A stretch of 30,080 nt of DNA from Sporomusaceae bacterium (GTDB lineage: Bacteria; Bacillota_C; Negativicutes; Sporomusales_B; UBA7701). The notes beneath the pieces are model-generated. The model did no database searches. It was not told where the DNA came from and saw nothing but the letters and a program-made list of their open reading frames with translations. Positions 7,674 through 16,104 of this stretch are shown here, in pieces; position 1 is the stretch's first letter; every line of letters begins with the position of its first letter. A program made the translations under genes and the position numbers. Location: positions 1 to 30,080 of the forward strand of contig JALHDI010000055.1 in assembly GCA_022839045.1 (NCBI GenBank). The letters run 5' to 3'.

Positions 7674-7820
7674 ATGATAACTTACGTCTACCGGCTCATC
7701 GTCGTCATCGTAGCTGTTCTGGTGGTTTGGGAGCTTTTCTCCCAGAAAGAAATAAAATCGCAGGCCAACGCCGCGCTGGTGCTCATCCCCCTCGTGCTGC
7801 GGGCCTTCATGCTCGTATAG
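7674..7820 (+). CDS. 48-residue membrane protein
   Basis: Starts at ATG 7674, four bases after AGGAGGGAA, and ends at 7820, between the permease and the first amidohydrolase with only 11 and 12 bases on each side. It has one clear membrane helix (VYRLIVVIVAVLVVWELF), a polar KEIKSQ stretch and a second shorter hydrophobic segment (ALVLIPLVLRAFMLV). No family is recognised. Strong ribosome binding site and tight packing support a real gene; it could be an accessory subunit of the DctM-type permease. Confidence 0.7.
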   Translation: MITYVYRLIVVIVAVLVVWELFSQKEIKSQANAALVLIPLVLRAFMLV

Positions 7821-7832
7821 GGAGGCGGATCC

Positions 7833-8948
7833 ATGGTCGGAACGAACAAAACGGCCCTCGCCCTGCTGGCGATCGTCGCCGCGATCCTTATCGCGGTAAC
7901 GCCCCAGTTCACCGCCATGCACGCCGCCGATGCCATCAAAAAGGGCCCGGGCGTCACCGCGGTCAAAATGCTGAGCGATTACTTCGCCGGCCTCAGGAAC
8001 ACTCCCGGCGACACGGCGGTGTACATACTCGACAGCGGCAAGCCCGGCGGCACGGTGCTCGTCGTCGGCGGCACCCATCCAAACGAGCCTTCGGGTTATA
8101 TCGGCGCCATCTTGCTGGTGGAAAAGGCGCGACCGACCAAGGGGAGGCTGATCGTCATCCCCCAGGCCAACGCCAGCGGCTTCACGCACAACGACTATTC
8201 AGAGGGGGCGCCGCAGCGGATCACGCTGACGACGCCCGGCGGCGAGCGCTCATTCCGCTATGGGTCGCGGGCGACCAACCCCATCCACCAGTGGCCCGAT
8301 CCCGACATCTACATCCACGCCGCCTCCGGGCAGAAGCTGTCGGGCAGCGAGACCCGCAACCTCAACCGGGCCTATCCGGGCCGCCCGGACGGTACGCTCA
8401 CCGAGCAGATCGCCTACGGCATCGTCGAGCTGCTCCGCCGGGAAAAGGTCAACCTGGCCGTCGACTTGCACGAAGCCTCGCCCGAGTATCCGGTCATCAA
8501 CGCCATGGTCGCCCACGATCGGGCCATGGACGTGGCGGCGGTCGCCGTCCTCGACCTGGAGATGGATAAAATCAAAATCGGCCTGGAGCCTTCGCCCAAG
8601 ACGCTGCGCGGCCTGTCGCACCGCGAATGGGGCGACGCCACCGCGACCATGGCCGTGCTGATGGAGACGGGCAATCCCGCCCAGGGCCGTCTGCGGGGCG
8701 CCACCAACGAAGCGCTGGTGCTTACCGGCCAGGACCCGATGTACGAGCGGGCCGCCAAACTCGGCCGACTGTTCATCCCTTACGATAAGAGCGGCCAGCC
8801 CATCAGCCTGCGGGTGGCCCGCCACGTCGCCGCCACCATGGTGCTGATCCGCGACGCCTTCGAGAAGGACCCGCACCAGGCGGTGGTCATCACCGGCGTC
8901 CCCTCTTACAACGGAATCGTCAGGAAAGGCATAGGCGCCTTTTTATAA
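7833..8948 (+). CDS. AstE/AspA-like zinc amidohydrolase, membrane anchored
   Basis: 371 residues of the succinylglutamate desuccinylase/aspartoacylase group (M14-like). An N-terminal hydrophobic segment (residues 8-25) acts as signal or anchor. Zinc ligands are H82 and E85 in GGTHPNEPSG and H213 in DLHEAS; NLNRAYPG (residues 177-183) is the substrate carboxylate-binding region and E278 in LMETG is a likely catalytic Glu. Family members cleave an acyl or amide bond next to a glutamate or aspartate carboxylate. Beside gamma-glutamyltransferase and pgs genes, a role in trimming gamma-linked glutamate chains is plausible: the phage poly-gamma-glutamate hydrolase PghP has the same general fold. 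Not proven by sequence. Confidence 0.85.
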   Translation: MVGTNKTALALLAIVAAILIAVTPQFTAMHAADAIKKGPGVTAVKMLSDYFAGLRNTPGDTAVYILDSGKPGGTVLVVGGTHPNEPSGYIGAILLVEKARPTKGRLIVIPQANASGFTHNDYSEGAPQRITLTTPGGERSFRYGSRATNPIHQWPDPDIYIHAASGQKLSGSETRNLNRAYPGRPDGTLTEQIAYGIVELLRREKVNLAVDLHEASPEYPVINAMVAHDRAMDVAAVAVLDLEMDKIKIGLEPSPKTLRGLSHREWGDATATMAVLMETGNPAQGRLRGATNEALVLTGQDPMYERAAKLGRLFIPYDKSGQPISLRVARHVAATMVLIRDAFEKDPHQAVVITGVPSYNGIVRKGIGAFL

Positions 8949-8970
8949 AACAACGAGGGAGGTTTATTAA

Positions 8971-10683
8971 GTGAAGGGTAAAAAATTCAACATCCTTGCC
9001 TGGCTGATGATCGCCGCTTTCACCGTCGGCATCGTGGGCAACTGCGGCCTCACCGCGTTAGCCGCGGAGAAACGCGACGTCACCGCCACGCACGGCGTGG
9101 TCGCCGCGGCGCACCCGCTGGCCGCCCAGGCAGGGGTGGAAGTCCTCAAGAACGGCGGCAACGCGTTCGACGCCGCCATCGCCACCGCCTTCATGCTCAA
9201 CGTCGTGGAACCCAACGCGTCCGGCATGGGCGGCGGCGGCTTCGCCATCGTCTACGTCGCCAAGGACAAAAAGACGTACATGATCGACTACCGGGAAATG
9301 GCGCCCGCCAAGGCCACTCCCGACATGTACGAGCTTGACGCCCAGGGGAAAGTCAAAAACGACGCCTCCGTCACCGGCTACTACTCCTCCGCCGTGCCCG
9401 GCATGCTGCGTGGCATGGAAATGATCCACAAAAAATTCGCCACCCGCAAATGGGCCGACCTCCTCGCCCCCGCCATCGCCCAGTCCGAAGCCGGCCTGCC
9501 GGTATCCAAAAATCTCACCGGCATCATCGGCGACGAAATGAGCCGCCTGGAGAAATACTCGCCCTCGCGCGACTGGTTCCATAAAGTCTACTTCAAAGAC
9601 GGCATCCCGCTCCAGCCGGGCGACGTCCTCAAGAACCCCGAGCTGACGGCCACCCTCAAGAAGGTCGCCGTCGGCGGAGTCGACGTTTTCTACAAAGGCG
9701 AAGTCGCCGACAAGATCGCCGCCTATTACGAGAAAAACGCCGGCGGCTGGATTACCAAAGCCGACCTGGCCGCCTACCAGGCCAAGCTCCGCGAACCTGT
9801 GCGCTCGACCTACCGCGGCTACGAGCTCGTGACCGTGCCGACCCCGTCCTCCGGCGGCCTGACGCTGGCCAACATCCTCAACATCATGGAAAACTTCGAC
9901 GTCGCTAAGATGGGCCGCTCCTCGACCGCCTTCCACCACACCTTCCTCGAAGCCCAGAAACTAGCTTACGCCGACCGTAGCCGCTACATGGCCGACTCCG
10001 ACTTCGTCAACGTGCCGATGGCCGGACTGGTCAGCAAGAAATACGCCGCCGAGCGGGCCGCGATGATCTCGCCCGACACCGCCAACAACGGCATCAAGCC
10101 CGGCGATCCCGGCAAATATGCGTCCGGCAGCACCACCTCTTTCTCGGTCATCGACAAGGACGGCAACATGATCACCATCACCCAGACGATCAACTACTTC
10201 CTCGGAGCCTGCGTCGTCCCCGACGGCACCGGCATCCTGATGAACGACGAAATGGACGACTTCGTCTGCAACAATCCCGCCTCGGTGAACGCTCCCGCCG
10301 CCGGCAAGCGTCCCCTCAGCAGCATGTCGCCGACCATCGTCCTCAAAGACGGCCGGCCGTTCATGACCCTCGGGACCCCGGGCGGCCCCCGCATCATCAC
10401 CACCGTCTCCCAGATCATCATGGACGTGATCGACTTCAAGATGGACCTCCAGTCCGCCATCAACGACCCGCGGATGTTCAACCCCAACGCGGCGGTGGCC
10501 CAGCTCGAGAAGCCCATCGCCGAAGCGACCGTCAACGAATTGATGGGCTGGGGCCATAAGATCAACCTGCGGCCCGAGCTGTCCCTCTACTTCGGCGGCG
10601 CCCAGGGCATCATGATCCTGCCGGACGGCCGCCTCCACGGAGCCGCCGACCTTCGCCGCCTCGGCCAGGCGTTCGGCTACTAA
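8971..10683 (+). CDS. ggt: Gamma-glutamyltransferase / transpeptidase
   Basis: 570 residues with a signal peptide (about residues 1-32, ending TALAA). Transfers or hydrolyses gamma-glutamyl groups. The precursor is expected to cleave itself before the catalytic Thr, here T389 in GSTTSFSV, aligned with E. coli T391. Other family features are the oxyanion and substrate segments KNGGNAFDAAIA, PNASGMGGGGF, GILMNDEMDDF, PLSSMSPT and GTPGGPRI. It starts at GTG 8971 after GGGAGG (8956-8961) and lies 22 bases after the amidohydrolase. In Bacillus anthracis the GGT-family protein CapD attaches poly-gamma-glutamate to peptidoglycan; in other bacilli GGT degrades the polymer. Either role fits the pgs context. 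Confidence 0.95.
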   Translation: MKGKKFNILAWLMIAAFTVGIVGNCGLTALAAEKRDVTATHGVVAAAHPLAAQAGVEVLKNGGNAFDAAIATAFMLNVVEPNASGMGGGGFAIVYVAKDKKTYMIDYREMAPAKATPDMYELDAQGKVKNDASVTGYYSSAVPGMLRGMEMIHKKFATRKWADLLAPAIAQSEAGLPVSKNLTGIIGDEMSRLEKYSPSRDWFHKVYFKDGIPLQPGDVLKNPELTATLKKVAVGGVDVFYKGEVADKIAAYYEKNAGGWITKADLAAYQAKLREPVRSTYRGYELVTVPTPSSGGLTLANILNIMENFDVAKMGRSSTAFHHTFLEAQKLAYADRSRYMADSDFVNVPMAGLVSKKYAAERAAMISPDTANNGIKPGDPGKYASGSTTSFSVIDKDGNMITITQTINYFLGACVVPDGTGILMNDEMDDFVCNNPASVNAPAAGKRPLSSMSPTIVLKDGRPFMTLGTPGGPRIITTVSQIIMDVIDFKMDLQSAINDPRMFNPNAAVAQLEKPIAEATVNELMGWGHKINLRPELSLYFGGAQGIMILPDGRLHGAADLRRLGQAFGY

Positions 10684-10701
10684 ATCCACGCATTCCGCGC
10701 T

Positions 10702-10727
10702 GAGGGGGGAGTTCCGGCTCCCCCCTC
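10702..10727 (+). terminator. Strong hairpin after ggt, possible attenuator
   Basis: A perfect 10-bp G/C-rich stem (10702-10711 with 10718-10727) around TTCCGG. Only two Ts follow, so full termination is doubtful; it may protect mRNA or reduce read-through into the downstream pgs genes. Confidence 0.5.
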
Positions 10728-10792
10728 TTGCTGTCGGCGCCGCCGGCAGGGGAATGGAAAAAAACAGGGAAATTCTCTTTAGAGGTGGAAAT

Positions 10793-11518
10793 ATGCGCTT
10801 AGCGTTGATCGTGCTGCTGCTCGTCCTGACGACAGCCGTCGCCGCGGCCGCGGAACAGACGGTCCTGCTGCCGGGGACGCCCTACGCCACTGAAGTTTAC
10901 ATAAACCGAGGCGCCGCCCCCGGCCCCGCCGCCCTCGTCATGGGCGGGGTGCACGGCAACGAGCCGGCCGGGGCGCTGGCGGCGGACCGGGTGTGCGGGT
11001 TCGCGGTCGCCCGGGGCACTCTCATCGTCATCCCGCGGGTGAATAAGCTGGCCCTGGCCGCCAACATCCGCACCCTGCCGGAGATCGGCGACATCAACCG
11101 CGCCTATCCCGGCCGCGCGGACGGCACCCCGGCCGAACGGATCGCGGCCGCCGTCGAGGCGCTCATCGGCGAGTACCGCGTATCCCTGCTCGTCGACCTC
11201 CACGAGGCCCGCACCTTCCACCGCCTCGACCATACCTCGCTCGGTCAGATGATCCTGTTCGCCGCCAACGACCGCAGCGCCGAGATGGCGCTCGCGGCCA
11301 TCGACCATATCAACGGCCTCATCACCGAACCGGTGAAGAAATTCGCCTTCGGCGCCTATCCCATCCCCGGCAGTGCCGCCTACCATGCCGGCGCCGTCCT
11401 CGGCCTGGCCGCCTTCACCGTCGAGACCAGCGGCCAACAGCCGCTCGAGGCGCGCGCCGCCCAGCACGTGGCCGTCGTCCGCAGCCTCCTCCGCCAGGAA
11501 GGGGTGGACGCCGAGTGA
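10793..11518 (+). CDS. Second AstE/AspA-like zinc amidohydrolase, secreted
   Basis: 241 residues from ATG 10793, chosen because AGAGGTGG lies 7 bases upstream and the product then begins with a clean Sec signal (MRLALIVLLLVLTTAVAAAA). Zinc ligands H54 and E57 in GGVHGNEPAG and H137 in DLHEA; INRAYPG (residues 101-107) and E211 in VETSG match the first amidohydrolase, so the two are paralogues with different lengths (this one lacks about 100 residues, mostly between the HxxE and NRAYPG motifs and at the C-terminus). The stop codon overlaps the GTG start of pgsB by four bases, tying it to polymer synthesis. Probable periplasmic enzyme acting on glutamate-containing amides; substrate inferred from context. 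Confidence 0.85.
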   Translation: MRLALIVLLLVLTTAVAAAAEQTVLLPGTPYATEVYINRGAAPGPAALVMGGVHGNEPAGALAADRVCGFAVARGTLIVIPRVNKLALAANIRTLPEIGDINRAYPGRADGTPAERIAAAVEALIGEYRVSLLVDLHEARTFHRLDHTSLGQMILFAANDRSAEMALAAIDHINGLITEPVKKFAFGAYPIPGSAAYHAGAVLGLAAFTVETSGQQPLEARAAQHVAVVRSLLRQEGVDAE

Positions 11519-12669
11519 CCGGTTTCGCCGGCGAGTACCTCGCGGCGCTCGCCGTCTTCCTCCTGGTCGCCGCCCGCTACGCGGCGGAGCGGCTGAAGCA
11601 CGAACGCAACCTGAGCCGCATCCCGCTGCGCATCCATGTCAACGGCACGCGCGGCAAATCGTCGGTCACCCGCCTGATCGCCGCCGGGCTGAGGGCTGGC
11701 GGGCGCGTGGTCGTCGCCAAGACGACCGGCTCGACCGCGCGGGTCATCTTGCCCGACGGCAGCGAACGCCCCCTGGCGAGGCGGGGCCCGGCCAACATCC
11801 GCGAACTCATCCCCTTCACGGCCGAGGCGGCCGCTCAAGGGGCCGAGGCCATCGTCGTCGAGTGCATGGCCGTACGGCCGGAGATGCAGCGCTTCGCCGA
11901 GGAAAAGCTCGTCAGGGCCCACATCGGTGTCATCACCACCATCCGGCCCGACCACGAAGAAGTGACGGGCGAGGGACCGGGCGTCGCCCGCGCCCTGGCG
12001 GGCGCCATCCCCCGGCAGGGCACGCTCGTCACCACCCCCGCCGCCCTGGCCGCTCTGGCCGCCGCCGGCATCGTTCCCGAGTGCGCGGCGCTCCTGTCCT
12101 GGCCGGACAAACTGCCCCCGGCGAGCCTGGAGGGCTTCCCGGGCGAGGTTTTCCCCGAAAACGTAGCCCTCGCCCTGACGGTGTGCGAACTGGCCGGCGT
12201 CGGCCGCGCCGACGCCCTGCGCGGCATGCGGGCCGCCAGCCCCGACCCCGGCAACGTCGCCGTCGGCGAATACGCGGCCGGCGGCCAGACGTTCACCCTG
12301 GTCAACGCCCTGGCCGCCAACGACCCCGAATCGACCCGCATCCTGCGGCAGCGGTACGCCGCCGGCAGGGAGTCCGTAATATTGCTCAACTGCCGTTCCG
12401 ATCGCAAATACCGCACCGTCCAACTGGCCGAGGCGCTCGCCGCCCTCCACCGCGGCCCGTATCTCGTCACCGGCGACGGCGCGTTCGCCAGGCGGCAACT
12501 CCTCAAGCGGGGCGTAGCCGCCGCCGCCATCCGCGTAATCGGCCGGCCGGCAAACCCCGCCGACCTCGCCGGCGCCACGGACGGCGGCCGGCTCATTGTC
12601 TTCGCGGCCGGCAACGTCCAGGGCCTGGAGAGTTTTCTCGATTGCCGGACGGCAGGAGTGAACAGCTGA
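11515..12669 (+). CDS. pgsB: Poly-gamma-glutamate synthase subunit PgsB/CapB
   Basis: 384 residues. ATP-dependent amide ligase of the Mur ligase family that adds glutamate through its gamma carboxylate. An N-terminal hydrophobic segment (residues 5-20) is followed by the nucleotide-binding loop GTRGKSS (44-50), then VVAKTTGSTARV, IVVECMAVRPEMQ, ITTIRPDHEEVTG and LVNALAANDPEST, which are hallmarks of PgsB. Starts at GTG 11515 overlapping the previous stop; the next gene begins one base after its stop. Length is close to the roughly 390 residues of Bacillus PgsB. Confidence 0.95.
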   Translation: MTGFAGEYLAALAVFLLVAARYAAERLKHERNLSRIPLRIHVNGTRGKSSVTRLIAAGLRAGGRVVVAKTTGSTARVILPDGSERPLARRGPANIRELIPFTAEAAAQGAEAIVVECMAVRPEMQRFAEEKLVRAHIGVITTIRPDHEEVTGEGPGVARALAGAIPRQGTLVTTPAALAALAAAGIVPECAALLSWPDKLPPASLEGFPGEVFPENVALALTVCELAGVGRADALRGMRAASPDPGNVAVGEYAAGGQTFTLVNALAANDPESTRILRQRYAAGRESVILLNCRSDRKYRTVQLAEALAALHRGPYLVTGDGAFARRQLLKRGVAAAAIRVIGRPANPADLAGATDGGRLIVFAAGNVQGLESFLDCRTAGVNS

Positions 12670-12670
12670 T

Positions 12671-13105
12671 ATGCACGTACTCTTCATCGGCATCGTCGTC
12701 TCGCTTCTAACCGCCGAACTGACCGGATTTTCCCCGGGGGGCATCGTCGTGGCGGGCTACCTCGCCCTTTTTCTCGGCCACCCGGTCTGGCTCGCCGGCA
12801 CGGTCGTCGCCGCGCTCGTCACGCTGGCCGCCGGCCGCCTGCTGGAAAAGCGCCTGCTCCTTTACGGCCGGCGCCAGTTCGCCGTCTACATCCTAATCGG
12901 CATGCTCGTCGGCCAGGGAGCGATGCTCGTCACCCGCGGCGGCGGCTACTTCGACTGGGGCCTGCTCGTCGTCGGCTACCTTGTGCCGGGGCTGATAGCC
13001 CGCGACTTCGCCCGCCAGGGGATCGTGCCCACGCTCCTCGCCCTGGCGCTGGCCGTGGCGCTGACCGCGCTCGCCTCCCTCGCCGGGGAGGGGCTGCTAT
13101 GGTGA
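12671..13105 (+). CDS. pgsC: Poly-gamma-glutamate synthase subunit PgsC/CapC
   Basis: 144-residue integral membrane protein with about five hydrophobic segments and the PgsC features LTAELTGFSPGGIVVAGYLA and GLLVVGYLVPGLIARDFARQG. Forms the membrane part of the synthase with PgsB. ATG 12671 is one base after the pgsB stop, so translation is coupled; the 3' end overlaps pgsW by seven bases. Length matches the family (about 150). Confidence 0.94.
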   Translation: MHVLFIGIVVSLLTAELTGFSPGGIVVAGYLALFLGHPVWLAGTVVAALVTLAAGRLLEKRLLLYGRRQFAVYILIGMLVGQGAMLVTRGGGYFDWGLLVVGYLVPGLIARDFARQGIVPTLLALALAVALTALASLAGEGLLW

Positions 13106-14112
13106 GCCGTTCCCGCCTCGCGCTGCTGGTGCTCGCCAGCTTCCTGCTGCTCGCGCTCGCCCGGGGGACGGTCAGGCACGAACCCGACGCCGCCCGCCCC
13201 GCCATGGCTGCCGCCGTAGCCGCCGCCGTCAGGGCCCAGGCGACCGTCGGCGACCGGCTCATCGGCCCGGAATACAGCGAGATAACCACCACCCTCGGCC
13301 CGCTCGCCGCCAAAAAACTGTCTCTCCACCCCGACTTCGCCGCCCTCGCCGTCCGCTACCTGCTGGCCGCCGGCGTCGGACCGGGCGACAGGGTGGCCGT
13401 CAACTTCTCCGGCTCCTTCCCGGCTATCAACATCGCCGTCCTCGCCGCCATCCAGGCCGTCGGCGCCGAGCCGGCGATAACCAGCTCGGTGGGCGCCTCG
13501 ACCTGGGGCGCGAACGACCCCGTCTACACCTGGCTGGACATCGAGCAAACGCTCATCGCCAACGGTCTCTGGCCGTGGCGGTCGGCAGCCGCTTCGGTCG
13601 GCGGCGGGGGCGACGTCGGCGGCGGCCTGACCCCCGAGGGTGTCGCCGCGGCCAGGGCGGCCATCAGCCGGGCCGGGGTGGCCGAAATGCGGCCCGCCGA
13701 CCTCGACGAGGCGGTGGCGCTGCGCCTGGCGGCCTACCGGCGGGGCGGGCAACTGCCGGCCGCGCTCGTCAACGTCGGCGGCAGCCACGTCATCTTCGGC
13801 CGGCGGGGCCATGCCTCGCCCCTCCGGCAAGCCCTCACCGCCGGCTACCGCCCGCAGCGCCAGGTCGCCGACGGGCTGGCGGCCCCCTTCGTCGACAACA
13901 ACCGGCCGGTAATTCACTTCCTCAACATCGGCCAACTGGCGGCCGCCAATGGCATCAAAGCCGGCACCCCCCCGGGAACGAGCGCCGTGCTGTACGCCCG
14001 AACCGTGCCGGCGACCACCCGCCTGGCGATCGTCGCCTGGCTGGCGGCCGCGGCGTGGGTGCTGTGGTACGGCGGGCGCAGGAAAGAGTGGTGGCGTGGA
14101 CCGTGTCGCTGA
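13099..14112 (+). CDS. pgsW: Poly-gamma-glutamate system protein PgsW
   Basis: 337 residues with an N-terminal signal anchor (about 7-22) and a C-terminal membrane helix near 308-325, leaving a large extracytoplasmic domain (VGDRLIGPEYSEITTTLGPL, RVAVNFSGSFPAINIAVLAA, SSVGASTWGANDPVYTWLD). This matches the poly-gamma-glutamate system family (PgsW) known from pgs loci that lack PgsA. Its biochemical role is not established; it may replace PgsA in elongation or export. It overlaps pgsC at the 5' end and the histidine kinase gene at the 3' end. Confidence 0.85.
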   Translation: MVSRSRLALLVLASFLLLALARGTVRHEPDAARPAMAAAVAAAVRAQATVGDRLIGPEYSEITTTLGPLAAKKLSLHPDFAALAVRYLLAAGVGPGDRVAVNFSGSFPAINIAVLAAIQAVGAEPAITSSVGASTWGANDPVYTWLDIEQTLIANGLWPWRSAAASVGGGGDVGGGLTPEGVAAARAAISRAGVAEMRPADLDEAVALRLAAYRRGGQLPAALVNVGGSHVIFGRRGHASPLRQALTAGYRPQRQVADGLAAPFVDNNRPVIHFLNIGQLAAANGIKAGTPPGTSAVLYARTVPATTRLAIVAWLAAAAWVLWYGGRRKEWWRGPCR

Positions 14113-15449
14113 AAACGATAAACTATCCCCACATCCTGTCCGGGCTCGGGCTCATCCTCCTGGGGCTGCTGGCCCCGGCGATCCTGAGCGTCAAGGGATT
14201 CGGCATCTTTCCCCTGATGGAGCGTAGCGTCATCCATGGCAGCAGCGGCGCCCTTCTCACGGCGTCCCTCAAACTGGTCGCGCTCAATACCCTCCGCGCC
14301 CTGCCCATCTACATCGGCACACTGCTGCTGGCCCAGGGGATCGGCATCTTCCGCGCCGGCGCGCCCCGCGCCCTTCTCGTCCTGCCGCTGGCCGTCATCC
14401 CGGCGGCCTACGAGGCGATCAAGCTGATATACGGCATCGCCTATGATTTCGGCATCCCCGCCATCAGCCTCACGCTCGCCATCCTCCTCATGAGCCGGCT
14501 GGAAAACATGACCCGCAGGGTATTCCACAAGATTCTCGTTCTCGCCCTGCTGCTGTTCGGGGTGGAGTGGCTGGACACCGTACCCATCCTCAGCGGCTAC
14601 TGGTTCGGCCGCGGCGAGATCTCCACCGACCTGAAAAAAATCGCCGCCTTCCTGGAGGCGGAGGAAATACTCAACATCACCGGCATCGCCCTGTTCATAA
14701 TCTGCACCGCCAACTCCTTCATCCTCGCCCGCCTGCTGAGCGTCTACACCAAGGAGCTGAAAGTCGCCGAGCAGGTCCGCCTCGACAGCGAACTCAAGCT
14801 CAGGACGCTGGAGAACAGGTCGCTCAGGGAGATGCAGTCGCTGGTCCACGACCTCAAGACGCCGCTCACCTCCATCCAGGGGCTTGCCGGGGTGCTGGCC
14901 GTTTCGGTCGCCGACGAGCCAAACCGCCAGTACGCCGCGCGCATCGTCGAGGCCAGCGACAAAATGAGCAGCATGATCAGCGAAATGCTGCGCGACGATA
15001 CCCGCCAGGTCATCAGCGGCCGCGAACTCGTCGAATACGCCGCCGCCCACGTCCCCGAACTCAGCGCCCTGCGCAGCTTCCGCATCGAGGCCGTCGAGCC
15101 CCAGCCGGCGGTAGCGGTCAATAAGATCAAAATGTCGCGGGCGATCGTCAACCTGCTCGAAAACGCCATGGAAGCGGTCGGCCGGGACGACGGCCGGGTC
15201 CGCGTCCGGGTGGCGGCCAGGGACGGCCAGGCGGTCATCGAAATAACCGACAACGGCTCGGGCATCCCCGCCGAGCAGTCGCAGCTCATCTGGGAGCCGG
15301 GCTTCTCCACCAAAAACTCGTCCGGATTCGGGCTGCCCTTCGTCCGCGAGACGGTCGGGACGAACGGCGGCACGGTCGAGATCGACAGCATCGACGGCCA
15401 AGGAACGCGCGTAGTCATCACCCTGCCGGAGGTAACGGTCAATGAATGA
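14091..15449 (+). CDS. Membrane sensor histidine kinase
   Basis: About 452 residues. The first ~230 hold six or seven membrane helices with little periplasmic sequence, suggesting sensing within or at the membrane. A short coiled linker leads to the dimerisation H-box LVHDLKTPLTS (H253), N-box NLLENAMEA, G1 DNGSGIP and G2 GFGLPFVRETV. The start is uncertain: GTG 14091 (AGGAAAG four bases upstream) is my choice, with GTG 14088 and 14103 as alternatives; all overlap the pgsW 3' end. It ends eight bases inside the response regulator gene. Position suggests it controls, or responds to, the polymer system. Full-length family match is clear; the signal is unknown. Confidence 0.9.
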   Translation: MAWTVSLKTINYPHILSGLGLILLGLLAPAILSVKGFGIFPLMERSVIHGSSGALLTASLKLVALNTLRALPIYIGTLLLAQGIGIFRAGAPRALLVLPLAVIPAAYEAIKLIYGIAYDFGIPAISLTLAILLMSRLENMTRRVFHKILVLALLLFGVEWLDTVPILSGYWFGRGEISTDLKKIAAFLEAEEILNITGIALFIICTANSFILARLLSVYTKELKVAEQVRLDSELKLRTLENRSLREMQSLVHDLKTPLTSIQGLAGVLAVSVADEPNRQYAARIVEASDKMSSMISEMLRDDTRQVISGRELVEYAAAHVPELSALRSFRIEAVEPQPAVAVNKIKMSRAIVNLLENAMEAVGRDDGRVRVRVAARDGQAVIEITDNGSGIPAEQSQLIWEPGFSTKNSSGFGLPFVRETVGTNGGTVEIDSIDGQGTRVVITLPEVTVNE

Positions 15450-16077
15450 AAAAGCGATCACCATCCTCGCCATCGACGACGACCAGGACATCCTCTTCAC
15501 CCTGGCGGCGATCGGCAGGACCTACGGCTGGCGGGTGATAACCGAGAGCGACGGCCGGCAGGCGGCGGCGAAGGTCCGCAGCCTCAGACCCGACCTCATC
15601 CTCGTCGACTACCACATGCCGGGCCTCGACGGCCTCTCGACCGTGGAGATAATCCGCTCCCACGACCGCGCCGTGCCGATCATCGTCCTGACCGTCGACG
15701 AGCGGCAGGAAATCGCCGACCGGTTCCTCGACGCCGGCGCGAGCGACTTCGCCAACAAACCGATAAAAATCGCCGACCTCGCGGCGCGGATCAAGGTTCA
15801 CATGTACATGCGGCAGCAGCAGGAACAGTCGCCGTCACCCTTCCACGACAAAGGGATCAACGAAGCCACCCTGGGGCTGGTGCGGTCCTTTTGCCGCGGC
15901 GTCGGCGGCCAGTTCGCGGCCGAGGAAGTCGCCGAGGGCACCGGTCTCGCCTACCAGACCATCGTCCGCTACCTCCAGTTCCTGCAGAGCCGCAGGGAGC
16001 TCACCGTATCGAGCAGCTACGGCAAGGTGGGCCGGCCGCGCAAGAAGTACCAATGGGTGGCGAAAACGGGACCGTGA
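15442..16077 (+). CDS. Response regulator with DcuR/CitB-like DNA-binding end
   Basis: 211 residues. Receiver domain 1-120 with acidic residues D12-D14, phosphoacceptor D56 (LILVDYHMPG) and the conserved Lys in FANKPIKI. The C-terminal part (LRLVRSF-type helix, AEEVAEGTGLAYQTIVRYLQ helix-turn-helix, then KVGRPRKKYQW) resembles DcuR/CitB/DpiA regulators that serve carboxylate-sensing kinases. ATG 15442 overlaps the kinase stop by eight bases, so the pair is translationally coupled. It is the last gene of the pgs block. Confidence 0.92.
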   Translation: MNEKAITILAIDDDQDILFTLAAIGRTYGWRVITESDGRQAAAKVRSLRPDLILVDYHMPGLDGLSTVEIIRSHDRAVPIIVLTVDERQEIADRFLDAGASDFANKPIKIADLAARIKVHMYMRQQQEQSPSPFHDKGINEATLGLVRSFCRGVGGQFAAEEVAEGTGLAYQTIVRYLQFLQSRRELTVSSSYGKVGRPRKKYQWVAKTGP

Positions 16078-16104
16078 AAATGCGGCCGGCAAGCGCATTT
16101 AAGT

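Noticed and set aside
10754..10792. Earlier start for the second amidohydrolase
   Set aside because: It would place 13 charged residues before the signal peptide and ignores the ribosome binding site before ATG 10793.
13575..14090. An upstream extension of the histidine kinase frame into pgsW
   Set aside because: The extended part is Arg/Pro/Gly-rich shadow sequence of pgsW; membrane-domain sequence begins only after about 14091.
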